DNA from: Mycolicibacterium iranicum
Lineage (GTDB): Bacteria > Actinomycetota > Actinomycetes > Mycobacteriales > Mycobacteriaceae
DNA length: 64,000 bases
Assembly: GCF_014190915.1 (NCBI RefSeq)
Contig: NZ_JACHVU010000004.1
Location: 124,001 to 188,000 of the forward strand
Direction: 5' to 3'
Shown piece by piece: positions 47,293-62,200 of the stretch; positions within the stretch are counted from its first letter, which is position 1, and each line of letters opens with the position of its first letter. The notes under the pieces are model-generated. The model was not told where the DNA came from, did no database searches, and worked only from the letters and a program-made list of their open reading frames with translations. The position numbers and the translations under genes were made by a program.

Positions 47293-50200
47293 ATGTGCGC
47301 AACCCCCACCCGTCATCGTGCCTGCGCCAAGGACGACGCATGCGTTGACGCCGGAATCTGGGCCGCCCGCGACCTGGTCGACCGGACCGGTTCCTCCAAG
47401 TCGGCGAAGCACGCGCGCAAGCGATCGTCTGTTACTGGACTGCACATCGGTCGCGTCGGGGCTCTCGCGATATCGCTCGGGGTCGGGTTCGCTATGGCAA
47501 ACGCCTCCGGCGTGGCCTATGCGGGTACCGAGTCGGAGACATCGTCATCCGCGGATTCCAACGACGCGGATGCGGCCGACGACCAGACCGGCGCTCCTGA
47601 TGCACCGGATGCCGAGTCGGACGGAACCGACGTCGAAACTCCCGGGGACGAGCCGGATGAAGACGTCACGGTCGTCGACCCCTCCGAGACCGAGGGCGAC
47701 GTCGACGGCGGCGACGACGCAGGCTCCGTCGGCGGAGGCGAGGACACGGGGGGCGGCGGCACCGCCCCCGAGGTCCCGGAAACAGACTCCGGTGAGGAAC
47801 TCCCGACCACCCCGTCCGAGGTGACCGGGTCGGACACCGGCACTCCGACTGACCCGGCGCCGGATTCCGGTGCCACTACCGAACCGGTAGACGAGCAGAC
47901 GACCACCGATCTCGATGACGCCGGCGATCCGGCAGATGTCGACATCATCTCCGAGCCGACGGACACCGTCGGGGTTACCGACATCGACCCCGTCGCTGCC
48001 GAGCAGAGTGACACCGTCGTCCCGACCGCCTCGGCTCAGCCCGAGGCGTCGGAGAACGTCGGAACCGTGGACGTCCTGTCTGCGGTTGTCTCCAGTGTTC
48101 TCGCGCCGTTCACCGATCCGGCAACGCCCGCGCCGGCACCCTGGTTCGACGCCCTGCTGGCCTGGGTCCGGCGCCAGATCACGCACACCTTCTTCAACGA
48201 GAGCCCGGAATGGGGCCCGGTCACCGCGCAGCAGCTCCTCACGGGCCAGGTGGTCATCGACCTCAACGCCGTTGACCCGAATGGGGATCCGCTCACATTC
48301 AAGATCATCCAGCCGGCGCACGGTGTCGTCCTTCGGGATCCGATCACCGGCAACTTCGTATACACCCCGACATCGGTGGTCACCGGAGCGCCGCTCATCG
48401 ACAGCTTCAAGGTCGTCATCAGCGACTCTTCCGAACACCTGAAGGGTCTCGTCGGCGTCGTCCAAGGAGTGTTCCACTTTCTCGCGCGCGCCATAGGACT
48501 GGCCGAGCGCGACGAGGTGACGCTGATGATCCCGGTCACCGTCAATCCCATCGTGCAGATGGCGCCCGTCTTGGTCGTGACCCCCGTAGGGACGGGCACC
48601 GCGGGCGACCCCATCAAGGTGAGCCCCGTCGTGGTGATCACTGACCTGGACTCGCAGAAGCTGACCTCTGCCACGGTCACCCTCAACGATCCCGGCCCCG
48701 GCCAGGTCCTCGGGTACGGTTCACTGCCGGCGGGGGTGACCGCTACCTACTCCAACGGCGTCCTGACCTTCACCGGCGCCGCGACAGTGGCGGCCTACAG
48801 GGATCTGCTGGCCTCGGTGACCCTAACCGCGCCTACCGCGGCGATCAAGACGGTGTCGTTCCAGGTCGTGGACGATCAGAACAAACCCAGTCTGCCGGCC
48901 GTCGCGGTGATCACCGTGCTCGGATTACCGGTCGAGGTCCCCCCTCTGGTGATCGTCTCGCCGGCGGCGGTCGGTGTCGTGGGCGCCCCGGTGAAGATCA
49001 GTCCGATCGTGGTGATCACCGATCTGGATTCTGACGAAATCAGTTCAGCGACAGTGTCGGTGGATGGTTTCGGCGAGGGCGATGCGTGGGCCTACGGGCC
49101 GGTGCCGCCGGGGATTCTGGTGACGACCGGTGCGGGTTCGCTGACGTTCACCGGGTCGGCGTCGGTCGCCGCTTACGAGCAGCTGCTGCAGTCCGTGACG
49201 TTGACCTCGGCGGCGGTCGGACTCAAATCGGTGTCTTTCACGGTGGTCGATTCCGAGGGTAACCAGAACATCGTGCCGGCGGCCACGGTGATCACAGTTC
49301 TCGGGTTGCCGGTGGAACTGCCTCCGCTGGTGATCGTTTCGCCCGTGGCGGCCGGTGGTGTGGGCGCCCCGGTGACGATCAGTCCCGTCGTGGTGATCAC
49401 CGATCTGGACTCCGACGAGATCGGTTCGGCGACTGTCACTGTCAAGGACGCTACTGACGGGGATGTTCTCGGGTGGGGGTCTCTGCCGGACGGGTTCGAG
49501 GTGTCCGTCGGTGCGGGGTCGGTGACGTTCACCGGTGCGGCGTCGGCGGCGGTGTATCGGCAGATCCTGCAATCGGTGACGTTGACGTCGACCAGCGCTG
49601 GGCTGAAGTCGGTCACCTTCACAGTGACTGACGCTGAAGGTAATGCGAACACCGTTCCTGCGGGCACGGTGATCACGGTCCTCGGGTTGCCGGTGCAGGT
49701 GCCTCCGCTGGTGATCGTTTCGCCCGTGGCGGCCGGTGGTGTGGGCGCCCCGGTGACGATCAGTCCGATTGTGGTGATCACCGATCTGGACTCCGACGAG
49801 ATCGGTTCGGCGACGGTCACTGTCAAGGACGCTACTGACGGGGATGTTCTCGGGTGGGGGTCTCTGCCGGACGGGTTCGAGGTGTCCGTCGGTGCGGGGT
49901 CGGTGACGTTCACCGGTGCGGCGTCGGCGGCGGTGTATCGGCAGATCCTGCAATCGGTGACGTTGACGTCGACCAGCGCTGGGCTGAAGTCGGTCACCTT
50001 CACAGTGACTGACGCTGAGGGTAACGAGAACGCAGTGCCGGCGGGGACTCTGGTGACCGTCGTAGGCGTGCCGAATGCCGACCTCGCTCCGGTCGTCGTG
50101 GTTTCTCCAGTGGCGGCCGGCCTGCCCGGCCAGCCGATCACGGTCAGCCCGGTGGTGGTGATCACCGACCTGGATTCCGGCGAGATCCGTTCTGCCACCG

Positions 50201-53200
50201 TCACGGTCAATGGCGCGGCCGCGGGTGACGAGATCGGGTACGGCGACCTACCGGCCGGTTTCGAAGTAACGACGGGCGCCGGCACCGTGACGTTCACAGG
50301 GAACGCGACGGCCGCGGTGTACCAGCAGCTGCTCCAATCGGTCACGCTGACCTCGACGACAGCTGGGTTCAAGTCGGTCAGCTTCTCTGTCACCGATGCT
50401 GAGGGCAACAAGAACACGCTGCCTGCCGTGACGCTCGTGACGGTCGTGGGTGCGGCCGTTGAGGTGCCCCCGCTGGTGATCGTGACTCCGGCTTCTTTGG
50501 GCGGGGCGGGGCAGCCGGTCACGATCAGTCCGATCGTGGTGATCACCGACCTGGACTCTGACATCGGTTCGGCCACCGTCACGGTCAAAGATGCGGCAGC
50601 CGGAGATGTTCTCAATTGGGGTGATCTGCCGGACGGGTTCGAGGTGTCCACGGGCACCGGGTCGGTCACCTTTACCGGTGCGGCGTCGGCGGCCGTCTAT
50701 CAGCAGATCTTGCAGTCGGTCACTTTGACGTCCAGCACGGCGGGTTTGAAGTCTGTCAGTTTCGTCGTCACCGATGTCGACGGTAATGCGAATGCCGTGC
50801 CTGCCGGGACCGTCGTCACGGTGATGGGCGCGACTGTTGAGGTGCCGCCTTCGGTGATCGTTTCGCCGGCGGCGCTGGGTGCGGCCGGGCAGCCGGTCAC
50901 GATCAGTCCGATCGTGGTAGTCACGGATCTGGATTCTGAGATCGGTTCGGCCACAGTCACCGTGGAGGACACTGCTGCCGGGGATGTTCTCGGGTGGGGT
51001 GAGCTGCCGGATGGGTTCGAGGTGTCGACGGGCACTGGGTCGGTGACGTTCACCGGTGCGGCGTCGGCGGCGGTGTATCAGCAGATCTTGCAGTCGGTCA
51101 CTTTGACGTCCAGCACGGCGGGGCTGAAGTCGGTGTCGTTCACTGTGGTTGACGTTGACGGTAATGCGAATGCGGTGCCGGCGGGCACGGTCGTCACGGT
51201 GGTGGGCGCGACTGTTGAGGTTCCGCCGTTGGTGATTGTTTCGCCGGCGGCGCTGGGTGGTGCGGGTCAGCCGGTCACGATCAGTCCGATTGTGGTGATC
51301 ACTGACCTGGACTCCGAGATCGGATCGGCGACGGTCACTGTCAAAGACGCTGGTGCCGGGGATGTCTTGACCTGGGGTGAGCTGCCGGACGGGTTCGAGG
51401 TGTCTACGGGCACTGGGTCGGTGACGTTCACCGGCGCGGCCACGGCGGCGGTGTATCAGCAGATCTTGCAGTCAGTCACTTTGACGTCCAGCACGGCGGG
51501 CCTGAAGTCTGTTTCCTTCACGGTCACCGATGTCGACGGCAACGCGAACGCCGTCCCGGCAGGAACCGTCGTCACGGTCGTCGGCGCGACTGTCGCGGTG
51601 CCCCCGCTGGTGATCGTCTCCCCGGCGGCGCTGGGTGCGGCCGGTCAGCCGGTCACGATCAGTCCGATCGTGGTGATCACCGACCTGGATTCTGACATCG
51701 GTTCGGCCACCGTCACTGTCAAAGATGTGGCTGCCGGAGATGTTCTCAATTGGGGTGAGCTGCCGGACGGGTTCGAGGTGTCTACCGGCGCGGGGTCGGT
51801 CACCTTTACCGGTGCGGCGTCCGCTGCCGTCTATCAGCAGATCCTGCAGTCGATCACGCTGACGTCCAGCACGGCGGGGTTGAAGTCGGTGTCGTTCACG
51901 GTCACCGATGTCGATGGCAACGCGAACGCAGTGCCGGCGGGCACGGTCGTCACGGTGGTGGGCACCACTGTTGAGGTGCCGCCGCTGGTGATCGTCTCGC
52001 CAGCTGCGCTGGGTGCGGCCGGGCAGCCGGTCGCCATCAGCCCGATCGTCGTGATCACCGACCTGGACTCTGACATCGGTTCAGCCACAGTGACGGTCAA
52101 GGACGCCGCCGCGGGCGATGTCTTGAACTGGGGTGAGCTGCCGGGCGGCTTCGAGGTGTCTACCGGCGCGGGCTCGGTGACCTTTACCGGTGCGGCGTCT
52201 GCGGCGGTGTATCAACAGATCCTGCAATCAGTCACGTTGACCTCGACCAGCGCGGGATTGAAGTCTGTCAGCTTCGTCGTCACCGACGTCGACGGCAACG
52301 CGAACGCCGTGCCGGCAGGAACCGTCGTCACGGTCGTCGGCGGCGTCGCGCAGGTCCCGCCCCTGGTCATTGTTTCCCCGGCGGCGCTGGGTGGGGCGGG
52401 GCAGCCGGTCACGATCAGTCCGATTGTGGTGATCACGGATCTGGACTCTGAGATCGGTTCGGCGACAGTCACAGTGAAAGATGCGGCCGTCGGGGATGTC
52501 CTGAACTGGGGTGAGCTGCCGGACGGCTTCGAGGTCTCCACGGGCGCGGGCTCGGTCACCTTCACCGGCGCCGCCTCGGCCGCCGTCTACCAGCAGATCC
52601 TGCAGTCAGTCACACTGACGTCGACCAGCGCGGGTCTGAAGTCCGTTTCCTTCGTCGTCACCGATGTCGACGGCAACGCGAATGCTGTGCCGGCGGGCAC
52701 TGTCGTCACGGTCGTCGGCGCCGTCGCGCAGGTTCCGCCGCTGGTGATCGTCTCGCCGGCGGCGCTGGGTGGGGCGGGGCAGCCGGTCACGGTCAGTCCG
52801 ATCGTGGTGGTCACCGACCTGGACTCCGAGATCGGTTCGGCCACAGTCACCGTCAGAGACCCGGCTGCCGGGGATGTTCTCAATTGGGGTGAGCTGCCGG
52901 ACGGGTTCGAGGTGTCCACGGGCACCGGGTCGGTGACTTTTACTGGCGCGGCGTCGGCGGCCGTTTACCAGCAGATCCTGCAGTCAGTCACCCTCACCTC
53001 CAGCACGGCGGGGTTGAAGTCGGTGTCGTTCACGGTCACCGATGTTGACGGCAACACCAATGCGGTGCCCGCCAGCACGGTCGTCACCGTGGTGGGCACC
53101 ACTGTTGAGGTGCCCCCGCTGGTGATCGTTTCGCCCGCGGCGCTGGGTGGGGCGGGTCAGCCGGTCACGATCAGTCCGATTGTCGTGGTCACCGACCTGG

Positions 53201-56200
53201 ACTCTGAGATCGGTTCAGCCACCGTCACCGTCAAAGACCCGGCTGCCGGAGATGTTCTCAATTGGGGTGAGCTGCCGGACGGGTTCGAGGTGTCTACGGG
53301 CACTGGGTCGGTGACGTTCACCGGTGCGGCGTCGGCAGCGGTGTATCAGCAGATCCTGCAGTCGGTCACGTTGACGTCCAGCACGGCGGGGTTGAAGTCT
53401 GTCAGTTTCGTCGTCACCGATGTCGACGGCAACGCCAATGCTGTGCCGGCCGGGACCGTCGTCACCGTGGTGGGCACCACTGTTGAGGTGCCCCCGCTGG
53501 TGATCGTGACTCCGGCCTCATTGGGCGGTGCGGGGCAGCCGGTCACGATCAGTCCGATCGTCGTGATCACCGACGTGGACTCTGACATCGGTTCAGCCAC
53601 AGTGACCGTCAAGGATGCTTCTGCCGGGGATGTCCTCGGATGGGGTGAGCTGCCGGACGGCTTCGAGGTATCTACCGGCGCAGGGTCGATCACCTTCACC
53701 GGCGCGGCGTCGGCGGCCGTCTATCAGCAGATCTTGCAGTCGGTCACGCTGACCTCCAGCACGGCGGGATTGAAGTCGGTGTCGTTCACGGTCACCGATG
53801 TCGATGGCAACGCAAACGCGGTGCCAGCAGGAACCGTCGTCACGGTCGTGGGCGCGACGGTAGAGGTTCCGCCGTTGGTGATCGTTTCGCCGGCGGCGCT
53901 GGGTGGTGCGGGTCAGCCGGTCACGATCAGTCCGATTGTGGTGATCACCGACCTGGATTCTGAGATCGGTTCAGCCACAGTGACCGTCAAGGATGCTTCT
54001 GCCGGGGATGTCCTCGGATGGGGTGATTTGCCGGACGGCTTCGAGGTGTCTACCGGCGCGGGATCAGTCACCTTCACCGGCCCGGCGTCGGCGGCCGTTT
54101 ACCAGCAGATCCTGCAGTCAGTCACCCTGACCTCTAGCACGGCGGGGTTGAAGTCGGTGTCGTTCACGGTCACCGATGTTGACGGTAATGCGAACGCCGT
54201 CCCGGCGGGCACGGTCGTCACGGTCGTCGGCGCGACGGTAGAGGTGCCGCCGCTGGTGATCGTCTCGCCCGCGGCGCTGGGTGGGGCCGGTCAGCCGGTC
54301 ACGATCAGCCCGATTGTCGTGGTCACCGACCTGGATTCTGAGATCGGTTCAGCCACCGTCACCGTCAAAGACCCGGCTGCCGGAGATGTTCTCAATTGGG
54401 GTGATTTGCCGGACGGGTTCGAGGTGTCTACCGGCGCGGGCTCGGTGACGTTCACTGGCGCGGCCACGGCGGCGGTGTATCAGCAGATCTTGCAGTCAGT
54501 GACCCTGACCTCCAGCACGGCGGGGTTGAAGTCGGTGTCGTTCACGGTCACCGATGTTGACGGTAATGCGAACGCAGTGCCGGCGGGCACGGTCGTCACG
54601 GTCGTCGGCGCCACTGTTGAGGTGCCGCCGCTGGTGATCGTCTCGCCAGCTGCGCTGGGTGCGGCCGGGCAGCCGGTCGCCATCAGCCCGATCGTCGTGA
54701 TCACCGACCTGGACTCTGACATCGGTTCAGCCACAGTGACGGTCAAGGACGCCGCCGCGGGCGATGTCTTGAACTGGGGTGAGCTGCCGGACGGCTTCGA
54801 GGTGTCTACGAGCGCAGGCTCGGTGACCTTTACCGGTGCGGCCACGGCGGCGGTGTATCAGCAGATCTTGCAGTCGGTGACCCTGACCTCTAGCACGGCG
54901 GGGTTGAAGTCGGTGTCGTTCACGGTCACCGATGTTGACGGCAACGCGAACGCCGTGCCGGCAGGGACCGTCGTCACGGTCGTCGGCGCCGTTGTGCAGG
55001 TTCCGCCGCTGGTCATTGTTTCGCCGGCGGCGCTGGGTGGGGCGGGGCAGCCGGTCACGATCAGTCCGATTGTGGTGATCACTGACCTGGACTCTGAGAT
55101 CGGTTCGGCGACAGTCACAGTGAAAGACCCGGCTGCCGGGGATGTCTTGAACTGGGGTGAGCTGCCGGACGGCTTCGAGGTGTCCACAGGCCCTGGGTCG
55201 GTCACCTTTACTGGCGCCGCGTCGGCGGCGGTGTATCAGCAGATCTTGCAGTCAGTCACACTGACTTCGAGCTCGTCGGGGTTGAAGTCGGTGTCGTTCA
55301 TGGTCACCGATGTCGACGGTAATGCGAACGCGGTGCCGGCGGGAACCGTGGTCACGGTGGTGGGTGCGGCCGTTGAGGTGCCGCCCTTGATCATTGTTTC
55401 CCCGGCGGCGCTCGGTGCGGCGGGGCAGCCGGTCACGATCAGTCCGATTGTCGTGGTCACCGACCTGGATTCTGACATCGGCTCGGCCACCGTCACGGTC
55501 AAAGACGCGGCATCCGGAGATGTTCTCAATTGGGGTGAGCTGCCGGACGGGTTCGAGGTGTCTACCGGCGTGGGCTCGGTGACCTTTACCGGTGCGGCGT
55601 CGGCTGCGGTGTATCAGCAGATCCTGCAGTCGGTCACTCTGACGTCCAGCACGGCGGGGTTGAAGTCTGTCAGTTTCGTCGTCACCGATGTCGACGGCAA
55701 CGCGAACGCTGTGCCGGCAGGCACCGTCGTCACCGTTGTCGGCGCCGTTGTGCAGGTTCCGCCACTGGTGATCGTTTCGCCCGCGGCGCTCGGTGGGACC
55801 GGGCAACCGGTCACGATCAGTCCGATCGTGGTGATCACCGACCTGGATTCGGATTCACTGCAGTCGGCGACGGTCACGGTCAAAGATGCTGCCGCCGGGG
55901 ATGTCCTCGGATGGGGTGAGCTGCCGGACGGCTTCGAGGTGTCTACGAGCGCAGGCTCGGTGACCTTTACCGGTGCGGCCACGGCGGCGGTGTATCAGCA
56001 GATCTTGCAGTCGGTGACCCTCACCTCCAGCACGGCGGGGTTGAAGTCGGTGTCGTTCACGGTCACCGATGTTGACGGCAACGCGAACGCAGTGCCGGCA
56101 GGGACCGTCGTCACGGTCGTCGGCGCCGTCGCGCAGGTCCCGCCCCTGGTCATTGTTTCCCCGGCTGCGTTGGGTGCGGCGGGGCAGTCCATCACCATCA

Positions 56201-59200
56201 GTCCGATCGTGGTGATCACCGACCTGGACTCCGAGATCGGTTCGGCCACAGTCACAGTGAAAGACCCGGCTGCCGGGGATGTCCTGAACTGGGGCGAGCT
56301 GCCGGACGGCTTCGACGTGTCTGTCGGCACAGGATCAGTCACCTTCACCGGCGCGGCGTCCGCTGCCGTCTATCAGCAGATCTTGCAGTCGGTCACGTTG
56401 ACGTCGACCAGCGCGGGATTGAAGTCTGTCAGTTTCGTCGTCACCGACGTCGACGGCAATGCGAATGCAGTGCCTGCCGGCACGGTCGTCACCGTAGGGG
56501 GCGCAACTGTCGCGGTGCCCCCGCTGGTGATCGTTTCCCCGGTTGCGCTCGGCGCGGCCGGGCAGCCGATCGCGATCAGTCCAGTTGTGGTGATCACCGA
56601 CCTCGATTCCGATGCTCTGGACTCAGCGACGGTAACGATCGACGATCCCGCCATCGGTGATGTGTTGAGTTGGGGTGGTCTGCCTGACGGTGTCACCACC
56701 GTCGGGTTTGATTCCCGCACCGGGTCGGTGACGTTCACTGGTGCGGCATCTGCTGCCGTCTACCAGCAGATTCTGCAGTCGGTCACGTTGACCTCGACGG
56801 GTGCGGGCTTGAAGTCTGTTTCCTTCACTGTGATTGATGCCGACGGCAATGAGAACGTGGTGTCTGCGAGCACGGTGGTGACTGTCGCCGGCGTACCCGT
56901 TGAGGTGCCGCCGTTGGTGGTCGTCTCGCCCGCGGCTGTGGGTGCGGCGGGACAGCCGGTCACGATCAGTCCGATTGTGGTGATCACTGACCTGGATTCT
57001 GAGATCGGTTCAGCCACAGTCACAGTGAAAGATGCGGCTGTCGGGGATGTCCTGAACTGGGGTGAGCTGCCGGACGGGTTCGAGGTGTCCACCGGCGCGG
57101 GCTCGGTGACCTTTACCGGTGCGGCGTCGGCTGCGGTGTATCAGCAGATCCTGCAGTCGGTCACTCTGACGTCCAGCACGGCGGGGTTGAAGTCTGTCAG
57201 TTTCGTCGTCACCGATGTCGACGGCAACGCGAACGCTGTGCCGGCCGGCACCGTCGTCACGGTCGTCGGCGCCGTCGCGCAGGTCCCGCCCCTGGTGATT
57301 GCTTCCCCGGCTGCGCTGGGTGGGGCGGGGCAGCCGGTCACGATCAGTCCGATCGTGGTGATCACCGACCTGGACTCCGAGATCGGTTCGGCCACAGTCA
57401 CAGTGAAGGATGCGGCCGCCGGGGATGTCTTGAACTGGGGTGAGCTGCCGGACGGCTTCGAGGTGTCCACCGGCACCGGGTCGGTCACGTTCACCGGTGC
57501 GGCCTCGGCGGCGGTGTATCAACAGATCTTGCAGTCAGTCACACTGACCTCCAGCACGGCGGGGTTGAAGTCGGTGTCGTTCACGGTCACCGATGTTGAC
57601 GGCAACGCGAACGCAGTGCCTGCCGGCACTGTCGTCACCATTGTCGGAGCCGTTGTGCAGGTTCCGCCGCTGGTGATCGTTTCGCCGGCTGCGCTGGGTG
57701 GTGCGGGGCAGCCGGTCACGGTCAGTCCGGTTGTCGTGGTCACCGACCTGGACTCCGAGATCGGATCGGCCACAGTCACCGTGAAGGACGCTGCTGCCGG
57801 AGATGTTCTCAATTGGGGTGAGCTGCCGGACGGGTTCGAGGTGTCCACAGGCACTGGGTCGGTGACCTTTACTGGCGCGGCGTCCGCGGCGGTGTATCAG
57901 CAGATCCTGCAGTCGGTCACCCTCACCTCCAGCACGGCGGGGCTGAAGTCCGTTTCCTTCGTCGTCACCGACGTCGACGGTATTGCGAATGCAGTGCCGG
58001 CGGGCACCGTGGTCACGGTGGTGGGCGCGGCCGTCGAGGTGCCGCCGTTGGTGATTGTGTCGCCCGCGGCGGTGGGTGGGGCCGGTCAGCCGATCGCGAT
58101 CAGTCCGATCGTGGTGATCACCGACCTCGATTCCGATGCTCTGGACTCAGCGACGGTAACGATCGACGATCCCGCCATCGGTGATGTGTTGAGTTGGGGT
58201 GGTCTGCCTGACGGTGTCACCACCGTCGGGTTTGATTCCGGCACAGGGTCGGTCACCTTTACTGGTGCGGCGTCGGCTGCGGTGTATCAGCAGATTCTGC
58301 AGTCGGTCACGTTGACCTCGACGGGTGCGGGCTTGAAGTCTGTTTCCTTCACTGTGATTGATGCCGACGGCAACGAGAACGTGGTGTCTGCGAGCACGGT
58401 GGTGACTGTCGCCGGCGTACCCGTTGAGGTGCCGCCGTTGGTGGTCGTCTCGCCCGCGGCTGTGGGTGGGGCCGGCCAGCCGGTCACGATCAGTCCGATC
58501 GTGGTGATCACCGACCTGGACTCGGATTCATTGCAGTCGGCCACGGTCACGGTCAACGACCCGGCTGCCGGGGATGTGCTGAACTGGGGGTCGCTGCCGA
58601 CCGGGTTCGAGGTGTCCACAGGCGCAGGGTCGGTGACCTTCACGGGTGCGGCCTCGGCTGCGGTGTATCAGCAGATTCTGCAGTCGGTCACTTTGACGTC
58701 CAGCACGTCGGGGCTGAAGTCTGTCAGTTTCGTCGTCACTGATGTCGACGGTAATGCGAATGCGGTGCCGGCGGGCACCGTGGTCACGGTGGTGGGCGCG
58801 GCCGTTGAGGTGCCGCCGCTGGTGATTGTTTCCCCGGCGGCGCTGGGTGCGGCGGGTCAGCCGATCACAATCAGTCCGATCGTGGTGATCACCGACCTGG
58901 ATTCGGATTCACTGCAGTCGGCGACGGTCACGGCCGACGATCCGGCTGCCGGGGATGTTCTGAACTGGGGGTCGCTGCCGACCGGGTTCGGGGTGTCCAC
59001 AGGCGCAGGGTCGGTGACCTTCACGGGTGCGGCCTCGGCTGCGGTGTATCAGCAGATCCTGCAGTCAGTCACACTGACCTCGAGCTCGGCGGGGCTCAAG
59101 TCGGTGTCGTTCAAGGTGGTCGATGCCGACGGCAATGAGAACGTGGTGTCTGCAAGCACGGTGGTGACTGTCGCCGGCGTAGCCGTTGAGGTGCCGCCGT

Positions 59201-62200
59201 TGGTGGTCGTCTCGCCCGCGGCTGTGGGTGCGGCGGGTCAGCCGATCACGATCAGCCCGATCGTGGTGATCACCGACCTGGATTCGGATTCACTGCAGTC
59301 GGCGACGGTCACGGTCGACGATCCGGCTGCAGGGGATGTTCTGAACTGGGGGTCGCTGCCGACCGGGTTGGAGGTGTCCACGGGCGCAGGGTCGGTCACG
59401 TTCACGGGTGCGGCGTCTGCGGCGGTGTATCAGCAGATTCTGCAGTCGGTCACGTTGACCTCGACGGGTACGGGCTTGAAGTCGGTGTCATTCACTGTGA
59501 TTGATGCCGACGGCAACGCAAGCACCATTCCGGCGGGCACCGTGGTCACGGTGGTGGGTGCGGCCGTTGAGGTGCCGCCCCTGGTGGTCGTCTCCCCGGC
59601 GGCGCTGGGCGCGGCGGGGCAGCCCATCACGATCAGTCCGATCGTGGTGATCACCGACCTGGATTCGGATTCACTGCAGTCGGCCACGGTCACGGTCAAC
59701 GACCCGGCTGCCGGGGATGTTCTGAACTGGGGGTCGCTGCCGACCGGGTTCGAGGTGTCCACAGGCGCTGGGTCGGTGACCTTTACTGGTGCGGCATCTG
59801 CTGCCGTCTACCAGCAGATCCTGCAGTCAGTCACACTGACGTCCAGCTCGGCGGGGCTCAAGTCGGTGTCCTTCACGGTGGTCGATGCCGACGGCAACGA
59901 GAACGTGGTGTCTGCGAGCACGGTGGTGACTGTCGCCGGCGTACCCGTTGAGGTGCCGCCGTTGGTGATTGTGTCGCCCGCGGCGGTGGGTGGGGCCGGT
60001 CAGCCGATCGCGATCAGTCCGATTGTGGTGATCACCGACCTGGATTCGGATTCACTGCAGTCGGCGACGGTCACGGTCGACGATCCGGCTGCCGGGGATG
60101 TTCTGAACTGGGGGTCGCTGCCGACCGGGTTCGAGGTGTCCACAGGCGCAGGGTCGGTGACCTTCACGGGTGCGGCCTCGGCTGCGGTGTATCAGCAGAT
60201 TCTGCAGTCGGTCACGCTGACCTCGACAGGTGCGGGCTTGAAGTCGGTGTCGTTCACGGTGGTCGATGCCGACGGCAACGAGAACGTGGTGTCTGCGAGC
60301 ACGGTGGTGACTGTTGCCGGCGTAGCCATTGAGGTGTCGCCGTTGGTGGTCGTCTCGCCCGCGGCCGTGGGTGCGGCCGGCCAGCCGGTCACGATCAGTC
60401 CGGTTGTGGTGATCACGGATCTGGATTCTGCGGAGCTGCAGTCGGCGACGGTCACGGTCGACGATCCGGCTGCAGGGGATGTTCTGAACTGGGGGTCTTT
60501 GCCGACCGGGTTCGGGGTGTCTACGGGCGCCGGGTCGGTGACCTTCACGGGTGCGGCGTCGGCTGCGGTGTATCAGCAGATTCTGCAGTCGGTCACGTTG
60601 ACCTCGACGGGTGCGGGCTTGAAGTCGGTGTCCTTCACGGTGGTCGATGCCGACGGCAATGAGAACGTGGTGTCTGCGAGCACGGTGGTGACTGTTGCCG
60701 GCGTAGCCATTGAGGTGCCGCCGTTGGTGGTCGTCTCGCCCGCGGCCGTGGGTGCGGCCGGCCAGCCGGTCACGATCAGTCCAGTTGTGGTGATCACCGA
60801 TCTGGATTCTGCGGAGCTGCAGTCGGCGACGGTCACGGTCGACGACCCTGCCGCAGGGGATGTTCTGAACTGGGGGTCGTTGCCGGCCGGGTTCGGGGTG
60901 GCTACGGGCAACGGGTCGGTGACCTTCACGGGTGCGGCGTCGGCTGCGGTGTATCAGCAGATCCTGCAGTCGATCACGCTGACCTCCACGGGTGCGGGGT
61001 TGAAGTCTGTTTCGTTCACTGTGATTGATGCCGAGGGCAATGCAAGCAGTGTTCCGGCCGCCACGGTGGTCACGGTGGTGGGTGCGGCCGTTGCGGTTCC
61101 GCCGTTGGTGGTCGTTTCCCCGGCGGCGCTGGGTGCGGCGGGGCAGCCGGTCACGATCAGCCCGATCGTGGTGATCACGGATCTGGATTCTGCTGAGCTG
61201 CAGTCGGCGACGGTCACGATCGACGACCCGGCTGCCGGGGATGTTCTGAACTGGGGGTCGCTGCCGACCGGGTTCGGGGTGTCCACAGGCAACGGGTCGG
61301 TCACGTTCACTGGCGCGGCGTCGGCTGCGGTGTACCAGCAGATCCTGCAGTCGATCACGCTGACCTCCACGGGTGCGGGGTTGAAGTCTGTTTCGTTCAC
61401 TGTGATTGATGCCGAGGGCAACGCAAGCACTGTGCCGGCCGCCACCGTGGTCACGGTGATGGGTGCGGCCGTTGCGGTTCCGCCCCTGGTAGTCGTCTCG
61501 CCCGCGGCCGTGGGCGCGGCGGGTCAGCCGATCACGATCAGCCCGATCGTGGTGATCACCGGCTTGGATTCGGATTCGCTGCAGTCGGCGACGGTCACGG
61601 TCGACGATCCTGCTGTCGGGGATGTGCTGAACTGGGGGTCGCTGCCGACCGGGTTCGGGGTGTCCACAGGCAGCGGGTCGGTCACCTTTACTGGCGCGGC
61701 GTCGGCTGCCGTCTACCAGCAGATCCTGCAGTCAGTCACACTGACGTCCAGCTCGGCGGGGCTCAAGTCAGTGTCCTTCACTGTGATTGATGCCGAGGGC
61801 AACGCAAGCACCGTTCCGGCCGCCACCGTGGTGACGGTGGTGGGTGTTCCGGGGGTGCAGATCGCTCCGGTGGTGGTGGTGGCTGCGGCTGCGGCGGGGA
61901 CCACCGGTGAGTCGGTGACGGTCTCCCCGATTGTGGTGATCACTGATCTGGATTCTGAGGAGATCCAGTCGGCCACGGTGACGGTGTCCAATCCGGGTGC
62001 CGGAGATGTATTGGGTTGGGGGACAGTGCCGACTGGTTTCCAGGTCACCACTGGCACCGGCACGGTCACGTTCACCGGGGTCGGATCGGTGGCGGTGTAT
62101 CAGCAGCTGCTGGAGTCGGTGACGTTGACGTCGACCAGTCCTGGGTTGAAGACCGTCTCGTTCACCGTCACTGATGATCAAGGCAAGACCAGTGTGGTTC